Assembly (NCBI GenBank): GCA_021843755.1
Contig: JAKBWB010000041.1
Coordinates: 37,543 to 101,542 of the forward strand
Source of the DNA: Pseudomonadota bacterium
Lineage (GTDB): Bacteria; Pseudomonadota; Gammaproteobacteria; Steroidobacterales; Steroidobacteraceae
Direction of reading: 5' to 3'
Length of the DNA: 64,000 nt
Part shown: piece by piece, positions 1 to 7,871 of the stretch
How positions within the stretch are numbered: position 1 is the first letter of the stretch
Layout of the letters: each line of letters begins with the position of its first letter
Made by a program: the position numbers and the translations under genes
The notes under the pieces: model-generated
Told to the model about the DNA's origin: nothing
Seen by the model: only the letters and a program-made list of their open reading frames with translations
The model's database searches: none

Positions 1-1
1 G

Positions 2-73
2 AAGAAGGTGTTCGTGCCCATGATCCTCCTGGTGGCGATCAGCATGTTGGCCCGCGGTCTCGGCTGGCTGTAG
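2..73 (+). CDS. C-terminus of a membrane protein (partial)
   Basis: Only the last 23 codons lie in the window, ending in TAG at 71-73. The tail KKVFVPMILLVAISMLARGL is basic, then strongly hydrophobic, and ends in GWL. That fits the last transmembrane helix of an integral membrane protein. The family cannot be named from so short a tail. It converges on the stress-protein gene that follows on the other strand. Confidence 0.45.
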   Translation, partial: KKVFVPMILLVAISMLARGLGWL

Positions 74-111
74 CGGCGCGGCCCGGGTCGTGCAGCCCCT
101 GCGGGCACGCC

Positions 112-918
112 TCAGGGACGCATCAGCAGCGGCACTGAGCTCGAGTGGACCAGCCGGCTCGAGGTGCCCGGCACCAACCAGTTCAGGATCTCACCGCGCC
201 GGAAGGCGCCCATGACGAGCCCGTCCGCGTGGAACGCCGTGGCCGCATCGAGCAGCACGGTCGCGGTCCGCCGCCCCTCGGACGCCACACTGCGATAGCT
301 GGCACCGGCGGCGATGGGACTGAGGGCGGCGCGCGCATCCTCTAGCGCACTGTCCTCCTGATCGATCGCCAGCACCTCGACCTGCTCGGCGGCGGTGAGA
401 AACGGCCGGAACGCGTCCAGGGCGCGGCGCAGCGGCGGCACATCCCGCCAGCCCACCATCAGCCGTCGAGCGAATCCGCCTTCCCAGGTGTGCGGGACCA
501 TCACGACGGGATGACGCGTGCGCAGCAGCGCCGCGCGCAGTGCCTCGCGGTGCCCGACGGGCTGCGAATTCGGCGCGGCCAGCACGACCATGCTGGCCGT
601 CTTGCGGTAATGCCGCATGACCCGCCATTCATCGCCCTTGTAGAGATCGAACTCGGCGGAAATGCCGTTGGCTTGGGTCCACTCCGCGACGATCCCGCTC
701 AGCTTCTCGGTCTCCGCCCGCTCGCGATCGACCAGGTGCTCAACCTCGTACTCCGAGAGCTGCTCCTGCGACGGCAGCAGGATCGAGCGCGGCCCGATCT
801 CGACGTGTGCAAACCGCAGCTTCTGGCCGAGCCGTTCGCTCACCACCGAGGCGATGCGCAGGCATTGTGTTGCGCCGGTCGTGGACGCCAACAGCACGAG
901 AATGAATTTCGATTCCAT
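112..918 (-). CDS. Universal stress protein, tandem Usp domains
   Basis: A 268-residue protein with two UspA-like halves. The first begins SKFILVLLASTT and includes MVVLAAPNS. The second begins RRLMVGWRD and ends with the typical GAFRRGEILNWLVPGTSS then SVPLLM, which resembles the nucleotide-binding signature (G, two residues, G, nine residues, G-S/T) but not exactly. UspA-family proteins are cytoplasmic and protect cells under starvation or other stress; the partner of this one is unknown. I start at the ATG at 916-918 because GAGGT stands 7 bases upstream; an in-frame start at 945 would add nine residues without a better ribosome site. Confidence 0.88.
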   Translation of the reverse strand: MESKFILVLLASTTGATQCLRIASVVSERLGQKLRFAHVEIGPRSILLPSQEQLSEYEVEHLVDRERAETEKLSGIVAEWTQANGISAEFDLYKGDEWRVMRHYRKTASMVVLAAPNSQPVGHREALRAALLRTRHPVVMVPHTWEGGFARRLMVGWRDVPPLRRALDAFRPFLTAAEQVEVLAIDQEDSALEDARAALSPIAAGASYRSVASEGRRTATVLLDAATAFHADGLVMGAFRRGEILNWLVPGTSSRLVHSSSVPLLMRP

Positions 919-1150
919 GGTCGGCACCTCGGAAACTGAGCCCAATCTCGGCGGCCCTCCAAGCCCGATATTATCGCGAGGAACGCTCCGATGCGCGCGC
1001 CCACCGGGGCACCGCGAGCTCCTCCGGCGCGCCAGCCCGCGCCGCCACAGGCGTGCAGCAGCCAGACGGCCATGCTCGCGGCCAAGCCCGCACGGGCGCC
1101 CCTATCCCGCCGCAGAGGTGCTCGGGCCGCCAGTGACACCGTCCGATGGC

Positions 1151-2563
1151 CTAACGGCGCGCCCGCACGCGTTTGAGGCGCCGCCACAATAGACTCAGTC
1201 CCAACCAGCCGCAGAACGTCGCCAGCGGCCACGCCAGCAGTTGCGGCAGCCAGAATCCCAGCGCGGCGAGCACGATCAGCGCGGCACCCGCGACCGTCAA
1301 CACTCCACGCTCGGAATTCCCGAGCACACGGCGGTTCGCGATGGCGGCGCCCACCGTATTGGCCAGACGCAAGGCGCTGGCAGCCGCGCGCGAGGAGCTT
1401 CCACCGCGCAGATTGCGCGCGACGCTGCCGCGGGGCCGCGGCCGGCGACCCTGCAGCACCAGCTCGGTCGAGCGCTCCAGATCACGCAAATACTGTGCCT
1501 GCATCTGCGTGGCGAACCCGACATCCTCGACGGCGGCATCGATCTCGCAGTTGGCCAGCCAGCTGGAGAGATTGAGATTGGACGAGCCCACGCGCGCCCA
1601 GCGGCCATCGGCTACCGCGGTCTTGGCGTGCATCATGCTGCCGTTCCATTCGAATACCCGGATGCCCGCCTCGAGCAGCGGGCGGTAGCCGGCACGCGAG
1701 AGCGCGGCAACCGCCGGCAGATTGTTGCTGCCCGGTACGAGCAGACGCACGTCCACGCCGTCGGTCACCGCGGCGGCCAGGGCCTGTACGTACGTTGGGA
1801 TTCCGACGAAATACGCGTCGCTGATCCACAGGCTCTCGGTAGCCATGGCCGCGATCAGACTGTCGAGCCGGAACATCGCGCCATGGGCAGGCTGCGTGGC
1901 GATGATGCGCAGCGCCACCTCCCCACACGGGGCTGGTGCCGGCGCCGGATCGAACGGCAACGGATCGCCGAGTCCGCCCCAGCTGTCGCGAAACGCGGCT
2001 TCGATGCCGGTCACCGCGGGTCCCTCGATCAGCAATCCACTGTCGCGCCACGGTGCCACGCCCTGCGCCGCATCGCCCAGCCACTTGGCCGCGACGCACA
2101 CCCCGGAGACCGATCCGACCCGCCCGTCCACGGCGAGCAATTTGCGGTGGTCGCGACCCACCCACCCGAGCGGGCTCTCCAGGCGCGGCCGATTGAACGC
2201 GCGCACCGCAACACCCGCGGCACGCAGCGGGGAAAAGAACCGACGGCCGGCGTTGCCGAGCGTACCGAACCAGTCATGAATCACCGCGACGTGCACCCCG
2301 GCACGGGCCCGCTCGATCAGCAGATCGCGAAAGTGCCGGCCGACGGCATCGTCGGCGATGATGTAGTTCTCGAGCAGCACGTCATGGCGCGCCGCTGCGA
2401 TCATCGCCGCCCAGGCCTCGAAGTGCGCACTACCGTCGATCAGCAGCTGCACGCGATTGCCGGCCACCAGGGGGGCCCCGGCTGCGCGGCTGAGCGCCTG
2501 GCCGGCAAGCAGGCGCAGAGAGGCCCGATTCGGGTGGGGCGGATGATTCTGCAGGGTCTGCAT
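1151..2563 (-). CDS. Cardiolipin-synthase-like phospholipase D family protein
   Basis: A 470-residue protein with two HKD motifs: HRKLLAVD (H139, K141, D146) and HAKTAVAD (H312, K314, D319), each followed by a Gly-Ser pair. This is the layout of the two-domain PLD phosphatidyltransferases such as ClsA/ClsB, which make cardiolipin at the inner membrane. There are no N-terminal transmembrane helices, as in ClsB, but residues about 421-440 and 443-460 form a hydrophobic hairpin followed by a basic tail (RRLKRVRARR), so membrane anchoring is C-terminal. The Shine-Dalgarno is weak. Substrate choice cannot be read from the sequence. Confidence 0.85.
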   Translation of the reverse strand: MQTLQNHPPHPNRASLRLLAGQALSRAAGAPLVAGNRVQLLIDGSAHFEAWAAMIAAARHDVLLENYIIADDAVGRHFRDLLIERARAGVHVAVIHDWFGTLGNAGRRFFSPLRAAGVAVRAFNRPRLESPLGWVGRDHRKLLAVDGRVGSVSGVCVAAKWLGDAAQGVAPWRDSGLLIEGPAVTGIEAAFRDSWGGLGDPLPFDPAPAPAPCGEVALRIIATQPAHGAMFRLDSLIAAMATESLWISDAYFVGIPTYVQALAAAVTDGVDVRLLVPGSNNLPAVAALSRAGYRPLLEAGIRVFEWNGSMMHAKTAVADGRWARVGSSNLNLSSWLANCEIDAAVEDVGFATQMQAQYLRDLERSTELVLQGRRPRPRGSVARNLRGGSSSRAAASALRLANTVGAAIANRRVLGNSERGVLTVAGAALIVLAALGFWLPQLLAWPLATFCGWLGLSLLWRRLKRVRARR

Positions 2564-2670
2564 CGGTACGCTCTAGACCGGCAGGGCACGGGTGGGGCGC
2601 CGGCGAAGCAGCGGCTGGCGGGCCGCGCAATGGGTTCCGGTCAACGTTGTCCCCCAAGCCTGCCAGCGGC

Positions 2671-4026
2671 TCAATCCCCGGCGATCGTCATCTCTCCCAC
2701 CAGCACCGAGCCACTGCGGATCGTACTGCGGACATCGATGTCGTTGCCGATCGCCACGATGTTGCCGTACATCTCGCGCAAATTCCCCGCGATGGTCACT
2801 TCGTGCACCGGATGCACGATCGCGCCATCCTCGACCCAGAATCCGCTTGCGCCGCGCGAATAATCGCCCGTCACGCCGTTGACGCCCTGGCCCATCAGCT
2901 CCGTGACCCACAGACCCCGGCCCATCTGTCTCAACAGCGCCTCGCGCGAATGTGCGCCCGCTGCGCCATCCGCCGCGACCAGCAGATTGTGGATGCCGCC
3001 GGCGTTGCCCGTGGTCTTCAGACCCAGACGCCGCGCCGAGTAGCTCCCGAGCACATAGCCACGCAGAACGCCCTGCTCGACGAGTTCCCGATCGAGCGTG
3101 GCGGCGCCCTCGGCATCGAACGGGGCGCTGCCGAGTCCCTTGGGGATGTGCGGCCGCTCGCTGATGCGCACGAACTGCGGGAAGACCCGCTGTCCGGCCG
3201 CAGCAAGCAGGAACGAGGCTTTGCGATACTGGCTCGGGCCGCTGATCGCGCCGACGAAGTGTTGAAACAGCCCACGGGCCATCTCGGGGGCGAACAGGAC
3301 CGGCGCACGCCGGGTGCTCAGCTTGCGCGCCCCGAGCCGCGCGCACGCGCGCCGGCCGGCCTGCACGCCGACCGCCTCGGGCGTCTCCAGATCGAGCGCG
3401 TCGCGGGCGGCCGTGTACCAGTAGTCCCGCTGCATCTCATTGCCGTGCCGGGCGATGAGCGAGCAGCTGATCGAGTGGCTGGTCGCGGAAAACCCGGCCA
3501 GAAACCCATACGAATTGCCGTACACGCCGGTGTGGCGCTGGCTGCCCACGGAGGCGCCCTCGGAGTTGGTGATGCGCGCGTCGACGTCCATGCCGGCGCG
3601 CTCGCAGCGCCGGGCGATGCCGATCGCCTCCTCGGCCGCCAGCGCCCAGGGGTAGTCGAGGTCGAGCTCGGGAATCTCGCGCGCCAGCGCCTCGGGCTCG
3701 ATCAGACCCGCATAAGGATCTTCGGCGGTAAAACGCGCGATGGCACACGCCTTGGCGACGATTGAGCAGACGGCCTCCCGGCTCAGATCCGCGGTGCTTG
3801 CGGCGCCCTTGCGCTTGCCGAAATACACCGTCACCGCCAGTCCGCGATCGCGCTGATATTCGATCGTCTCGACCTCACCGAGGCGAACCGTCACACCGAG
3901 TCCCTGCCCGATGCTGGCATCGGCCTCGGCCTGGGAAGCGCCGAGTCGGGCGGCTTCCGCCAATGCACAGCGCACGGCGTCTTGAAGCGTGTTCGCGGAA
4001 GCGTTGGGCTCGAGTCCCTGTTGCAT
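2671..4026 (-). CDS. pmbA: Metalloprotease-related protein PmbA (TldE)
   Basis: A 451-residue protein matching PmbA/TldE along its full length: N-terminal TVRLGEVETIEYQRDRGL, central GNSYGFLAGFSATSHS, and C-terminal GNAGGIHNLLV and the conserved QGVNGVTGDYSRGASGFWVE. In the known TldD/TldE pair, TldD carries the zinc site and TldE is its partner. The pair degrades unfolded peptides and matures microcin-type peptides and antitoxin CcdA. No tldD lies in the window. GAGGA stands just upstream of the ATG. It is divergent from darP, an arrangement common in gammaproteobacteria. Confidence 0.95.
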   Translation of the reverse strand: MQQGLEPNASANTLQDAVRCALAEAARLGASQAEADASIGQGLGVTVRLGEVETIEYQRDRGLAVTVYFGKRKGAASTADLSREAVCSIVAKACAIARFTAEDPYAGLIEPEALAREIPELDLDYPWALAAEEAIGIARRCERAGMDVDARITNSEGASVGSQRHTGVYGNSYGFLAGFSATSHSISCSLIARHGNEMQRDYWYTAARDALDLETPEAVGVQAGRRACARLGARKLSTRRAPVLFAPEMARGLFQHFVGAISGPSQYRKASFLLAAAGQRVFPQFVRISERPHIPKGLGSAPFDAEGAATLDRELVEQGVLRGYVLGSYSARRLGLKTTGNAGGIHNLLVAADGAAGAHSREALLRQMGRGLWVTELMGQGVNGVTGDYSRGASGFWVEDGAIVHPVHEVTIAGNLREMYGNIVAIGNDIDVRSTIRSGSVLVGEMTIAGD

Positions 4027-4128
4027 GAGGAGTCCTCGTTGCGCGGTCGGCCGCCGCCGGACGCGTCCCGGCGGGCACGCCCGCCGCGGTGCTCACGCGA
4101 ACCGACGGAATACGCTAGTGTAGCAGCC

Positions 4129-4674
4129 ATGGCCAGCCGACCAGCGGATCTTCCCATGCCCGCACCTGAACCCGCGGCGCCCGAGCCGAACGCCGAACCG
4201 CCGAGCAAGAGCGAGAGAAAACGCCGAGCGCATGCCGCACAAGACCTCGGCGAGGCGCTGATCGCGCTGCGCGAGCCCGATCTGGCGGCGTTGCAGCTGC
4301 CTGCGGCGCTGCTCGAGGCCGTGCGCGAGGCGCGCCGGATCCGCAGCCGCGCGGCAGCCGTGCGGCAGCGCCAGTACATCGGCAAGCTGATGCGCCAGAT
4401 CGACCCGGAGCCCATCCGCCGGACGCTGGCCGCCCGCAGCGAGAAGGACGCCCAGGAGACGCAGCGCTTCAAACGGGCCGAGCAGTGGCGAGCGCGATTG
4501 GTCGGTGAAGGGGATGCGGCGCTCGAGGCGCTCGCCGCGCTGCGCCCGGACCTCGATCGATCGCATTGGGCGGCGCTCGCGGCCGCGGCACGGACCGAGC
4601 AGCCCGCGGGAGCCGCCCGGCAGGGCCCGGCGGGCCGGGCGCTGTTTCGCGCGTTACGCGACTTGCTTGGGTAG
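4129..4674 (+). CDS. darP: Ribosome maturation protein DarP (YjgA, DUF615)
   Basis: About 181 residues, close to the size of E. coli YjgA. The helical, basic core is recognisable: [18 protein letters not shown], then [13 protein letters not shown], and [20 protein letters not shown]. DarP/YjgA is known to associate with late 50S subunits and help their maturation. I chose the ATG at 4129, giving MASRPADLP; the ATG at 4156 is an alternative because the first 30 residues are proline-rich and poorly conserved. The gene runs into purE with a 10-base gap, so the two are probably cotranscribed. Confidence 0.9.
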   Translation: MASRPADLPMPAPEPAAPEPNAEPPSKSERKRRAHAAQDLGEALIALREPDLAALQLPAALLEAVREARRIRSRAAAVRQRQYIGKLMRQIDPEPIRRTLAARSEKDAQETQRFKRAEQWRARLVGEGDAALEALAALRPDLDRSHWAALAAAARTEQPAGAARQGPAGRALFRALRDLLG

Positions 4675-4684
4675 AATCCGCCCC

Positions 4685-5182
4685 ATGCAAGCGCTGATCG
4701 GCATCATCATGGGTTCGAGGTCCGATTGGGAGACGCTGCGCGCGGCCGCCGCGATGTTGGACAAATTGGGGGTCGCCTACGAAGTCCGGGTGATCTCGGC
4801 GCACCGCACGCCGGACCTGCTGTTCGAATACGCCGCCACCGCCCGTGAGCGCGGGCTGGAGGCCATCATCGCCGGCGCCGGCGGCGCGGCGCACCTGCCC
4901 GGCATGACCGCCGCCAAGACCACTCTGCCGGTGCTCGGCGTACCCGTGCAGTCGAAGACCCTCAGCGGACTCGATTCGCTCCTGTCGATCGTGCAGATGC
5001 CCGCCGGCGTACCGGTGGCGACCTTCGCGATCGGCGAGGCGGGCGCGGCCAACGCGGCACTGTGCGCCGCGGCGATCCTCGCCAACAGACATCCGGAGGT
5101 CGACTCGGCGCTCGCGGCGTTCCGCCGCGATCAGACCGCAGCGGTGCTCGCCCAACCCGACCCGCGCGCAGCCCGCACATGA
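4685..5182 (+). CDS. purE: N5-carboxyaminoimidazole ribonucleotide mutase PurE
   Basis: A 165-residue class I PurE. It has the N-terminal IIMGSRSDW, the VISAHRTPD loop and [11 protein letters not shown], all of which line the CAIR/N5-CAIR active site. With PurK it converts AIR to CAIR in de novo purine synthesis. The ATG at 4685 is followed directly by this conserved start, so the in-frame open region further upstream is not coding. Its TGA overlaps the ATG of purK (ATGA at 5179-5182), so translation is coupled. Confidence 0.97.
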   Translation: MQALIGIIMGSRSDWETLRAAAAMLDKLGVAYEVRVISAHRTPDLLFEYAATARERGLEAIIAGAGGAAHLPGMTAAKTTLPVLGVPVQSKTLSGLDSLLSIVQMPAGVPVATFAIGEAGAANAALCAAAILANRHPEVDSALAAFRRDQTAAVLAQPDPRAART

Positions 5183-6288
5183 CCATCGGTATCATCGGAG
5201 GCGGCCAGCTCGGCCGCATGTTGGCATTGGCCGGCTATCCGCTCGGGCTCAACTTTCTCTTCCTCGACCCGGCGCGCGAGGCGCCCGCGGGCCAGGTTGC
5301 GACCGTGGTGCACGGTGAGTTCACCGACCCGCAGATCCTGAAGTGGCTCTCGCGCGAATCCCAGGTGCTGACTTTCGACTGGGAGAACGTGTCGGTCGAG
5401 GCGCTGCGCAAGCACGCCGGCGGCGCGCGCCGCGCGCGCATCTGCCCGCCCGCCACGGCGCTCGCCGTCGCGCAGGACCGCGTCGCGGAAAAGCGCCTGT
5501 TCGAGCGGCTCGGCATCCCCACCACACGCTGGCGCGCGGTCGGCTCACCGCCGGCACTCGAGCGCGCGTTGCGCGAGATCGGCGTGCCCGGGGTACTCAA
5601 GACCCGCCGCATGGGCTACGACGGCAAGGGCCAGTTGCGCATCCGCACCCGCGAGGATGCGCAGCGCGCCTGGGAGGCGCTCGGCAGCGTTCCGCTTCTG
5701 TACGAAGAATGGGTGGCGTACGAGTGCGAAGTATCCATCATCGGCGCGCGCAGTACCCGCGGGCAAACGGTCGTCTACCCGCTGAACGGCAACGTACACG
5801 CTGACGGTATCCTGCAGGTAACCCGCGCGCCGTTCGGCCCGGCCCGCTGGCATCGCACGGCCACACAGTATCTGTCGCGCTGCCTGCAGCACTTCCACTA
5901 CACAGGCGTGCTGACCATCGAGTTCTTCGTGCGCAACGGCCGGCTGCTCGCCAACGAGATAGCCCCGCGCGTGCACAACTCCGGCCACTGGACGATCGAA
6001 GGCTGTGCCACCAGCCAGTTCGAGAATCATCTGCGCGCGATTCTCGGCTTGCCGCTCGGCTCGACCCGTCCATTGGGACACAGCGCCATGGTCAATCTGA
6101 TCGGCCGGATCCCCGCGCGCGACAAGCTGCTCGCGCTCGAGGGTCTGCATCTGCACGATTATGGCAAACAGCCCCGCCCCGGCCGCAAGCTCGGTCACTG
6201 CACCCTCGTGGCATCCTCGCCCGGCCGGCGCGACCGGCTCGCGCGCACGGTCCTGGGGCTGGTGGCCTCGCACGTGCGCCTGCCGTAG
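5179..6288 (+). CDS. purK: N5-carboxyaminoimidazole ribonucleotide synthase PurK
   Basis: A 369-residue ATP-grasp enzyme that carboxylates AIR with bicarbonate and ATP, feeding PurE. Visible signatures are [11 protein letters not shown] at the start, [20 protein letters not shown] in the ATP-grasp B domain, [14 protein letters not shown], and the metal-binding stretch [14 protein letters not shown]. Length is that of the family. It overlaps purE by four bases. It is followed after 14 bases by the ExeA-FHA gene, which may be read from the same transcript but has no evident purine role. Confidence 0.97.
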   Translation: MTIGIIGGGQLGRMLALAGYPLGLNFLFLDPAREAPAGQVATVVHGEFTDPQILKWLSRESQVLTFDWENVSVEALRKHAGGARRARICPPATALAVAQDRVAEKRLFERLGIPTTRWRAVGSPPALERALREIGVPGVLKTRRMGYDGKGQLRIRTREDAQRAWEALGSVPLLYEEWVAYECEVSIIGARSTRGQTVVYPLNGNVHADGILQVTRAPFGPARWHRTATQYLSRCLQHFHYTGVLTIEFFVRNGRLLANEIAPRVHNSGHWTIEGCATSQFENHLRAILGLPLGSTRPLGHSAMVNLIGRIPARDKLLALEGLHLHDYGKQPRPGRKLGHCTLVASSPGRRDRLARTVLGLVASHVRLP

Positions 6289-6302
6289 CATACCCCCCAG
6301 CC

Positions 6303-7607
6303 ATGTACATCGAGCCCTTTCACCTGAAAGAGCTGCCGTTTCGGCTCAGCCCCGATCCGCAGTTCCTGTATCTGTCCAAACAGCACGCCCGCGCCAAGGC
6401 GTACATGGAATCGACCATCTGGTTCGCCGACGGCTTCGTGGTGATCACCGGCGAAATCGGGGCGGGCAAGACAACCCTGATCGAATCGTTCCTGCGGGAG
6501 ATTCCCCAGGACGTGGTGGTCGCGCAGATCAATCAGACCCAGGTCTCGGCGGTCGACTTCCTGCAATCGCTTCTGGCGCAATTCGGCTTCTCGCCGTTCA
6601 AGATGAAGAAGAGCGAGCTGCTGGCCACACTCAACAACTTCCTGATCGAGCAGTACGCAGCCGGCCGGCGGGTACTGCTGGTGGTCGACGAGGCGCAAAA
6701 CCTCTCGCAGCGCGTGCTGGAGGAGGTGCGGCTGCTCTCGGGCGTCGAGACCACCAAGGAAAAGGTGCTGCGCATCATCCTTGCCGGACAGCCCGAGCTC
6801 AACGCCAAGCTCGATGCTCCGGAGCTCGTGCAGCTCAATCAGCGCATCCGGCTGCGCTTTCATCTGTCCGCGCTCTCGTCGGAGGAAACCGCCGAGTACA
6901 TCCGGCACCGCCTGGAAGTGGCCGGCGCCGGCGCCCGGGAGATCTTCGCGCCGGACACCTTCGGGGAAATCTACCGTTATACGGGCGGCGTCCCGCGTCT
7001 GATCAATACCCTGTGCGACACCGCCTTGATGTCGGCGTTCACGGCCGACCGGGATCAGGTCAGCGCCGCGGACGTGGCCAACGCGGTAGCCGAGCTGCAA
7101 TGGGTCGAGTATGCCGCGCGCCCCCACCCCCTGGGCGCGCCGGCCGCCGCCCGCATGCGTGGCGGACGTGAACCGGCGATGCCGCCGCTTGCGCGCCTGC
7201 TGGTCGCCGAGAATGGCCGCACGCTCCAGGAGCTGCCGCTGCTGCCCGGACGGATCATCGTCGGGCGTACGCCCGACAACGACCTGCAGATCGAGAGCCG
7301 CTTCATCAGCCGCCATCACTGTCAGATCACAACCGCCGGCCAGGCCAGCATCATCGAGGATCTGAACAGCACCAACGGGCTGTACGTACGCTCGCAGCGC
7401 GTGCATCGGCATTATCTGCGCAACGGCGATGTGGTACTGATCGGCAAGCACGAGCTGTTGTACCTCGATGAGCGCGCACCGCGCGGGCACGGGAATATGA
7501 CCGACACTCTGCCCGGCATTCCGGCGCTGGGTCACGACGAGGCGACCCTCGCCGGCGAGGACCTGCCGCTCGAGATTCCGACGATCTCGCCCCGCTCTCA
7601 GTCCTGA
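6303..7607 (+). CDS. ExeA/GspA-type AAA ATPase fused to an FHA domain
   Basis: A 434-residue fusion. Residues 1-270 are an ExeA-like AAA ATPase: the opening FHLKELPFRLSPDP is the usual start of GspA/ExeA proteins, Walker A is GEIGAGKT (50-57), Walker B LLVVDE (125-130), and GGVPRLINTLCD is the sensor-2 region. Residues about 298-390 form an FHA domain with GRTPDND (321-327), SRHH (336-339) and NSTNG (355-359), the residues that read phosphothreonine. ExeA itself carries a C-terminal peptidoglycan-binding part, which is missing here. No type II secretion genes are nearby, so the role is open. It overlaps the convergent small membrane gene by ten bases. Confidence 0.88.
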   Translation: MYIEPFHLKELPFRLSPDPQFLYLSKQHARAKAYMESTIWFADGFVVITGEIGAGKTTLIESFLREIPQDVVVAQINQTQVSAVDFLQSLLAQFGFSPFKMKKSELLATLNNFLIEQYAAGRRVLLVVDEAQNLSQRVLEEVRLLSGVETTKEKVLRIILAGQPELNAKLDAPELVQLNQRIRLRFHLSALSSEETAEYIRHRLEVAGAGAREIFAPDTFGEIYRYTGGVPRLINTLCDTALMSAFTADRDQVSAADVANAVAELQWVEYAARPHPLGAPAAARMRGGREPAMPPLARLLVAENGRTLQELPLLPGRIIVGRTPDNDLQIESRFISRHHCQITTAGQASIIEDLNSTNGLYVRSQRVHRHYLRNGDVVLIGKHELLYLDERAPRGHGNMTDTLPGIPALGHDEATLAGEDLPLEIPTISPRSQS

Positions 7608-7864
7608 CCCGCGCCGGGCCCGGGACGCCCCTTGCGATCCGGTACGGCCGCATCGCGCCCGGCATAGCGTCTGCCGAGCTCGCGAAAATCACGCCGCCGC
7701 AACAAGATCACCGTGCCGGCCAGCACGGCCACGAAGCCCGCTATGCCGGTGAACGCGGCCAGCGCCCGGGGCTCGGTCACGAAGTAACTGACGGCGATCC
7801 CGCCAACGCCGAGTGCGATGTACAGCCACGGCAATCCCTCGTACAGCGGTCGGGAGAAATGCAT
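7598..7864 (-). CDS. Small two-helix membrane protein
   Basis: An 88-residue protein with two predicted membrane segments: about residues 11-29 (LPWLYIALGVGGIAVSYFV) and 36-54 (AAFTGIAGFVAVLAGTVIL). They are followed by a basic, charged tail. Family not recognised. The ATG at 7862-7864 has GAGG five bases upstream and lies only 7 bases after the plsB stop, so it is the last gene of a plsB transcript. Its 3' end overlaps the end of the ExeA-FHA gene. Confidence 0.7.
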   Translation of the reverse strand: MHFSRPLYEGLPWLYIALGVGGIAVSYFVTEPRALAAFTGIAGFVAVLAGTVILLRRRDFRELGRRYAGRDAAVPDRKGRPGPGAGQD

Positions 7865-7871
7865 GGGAGCC

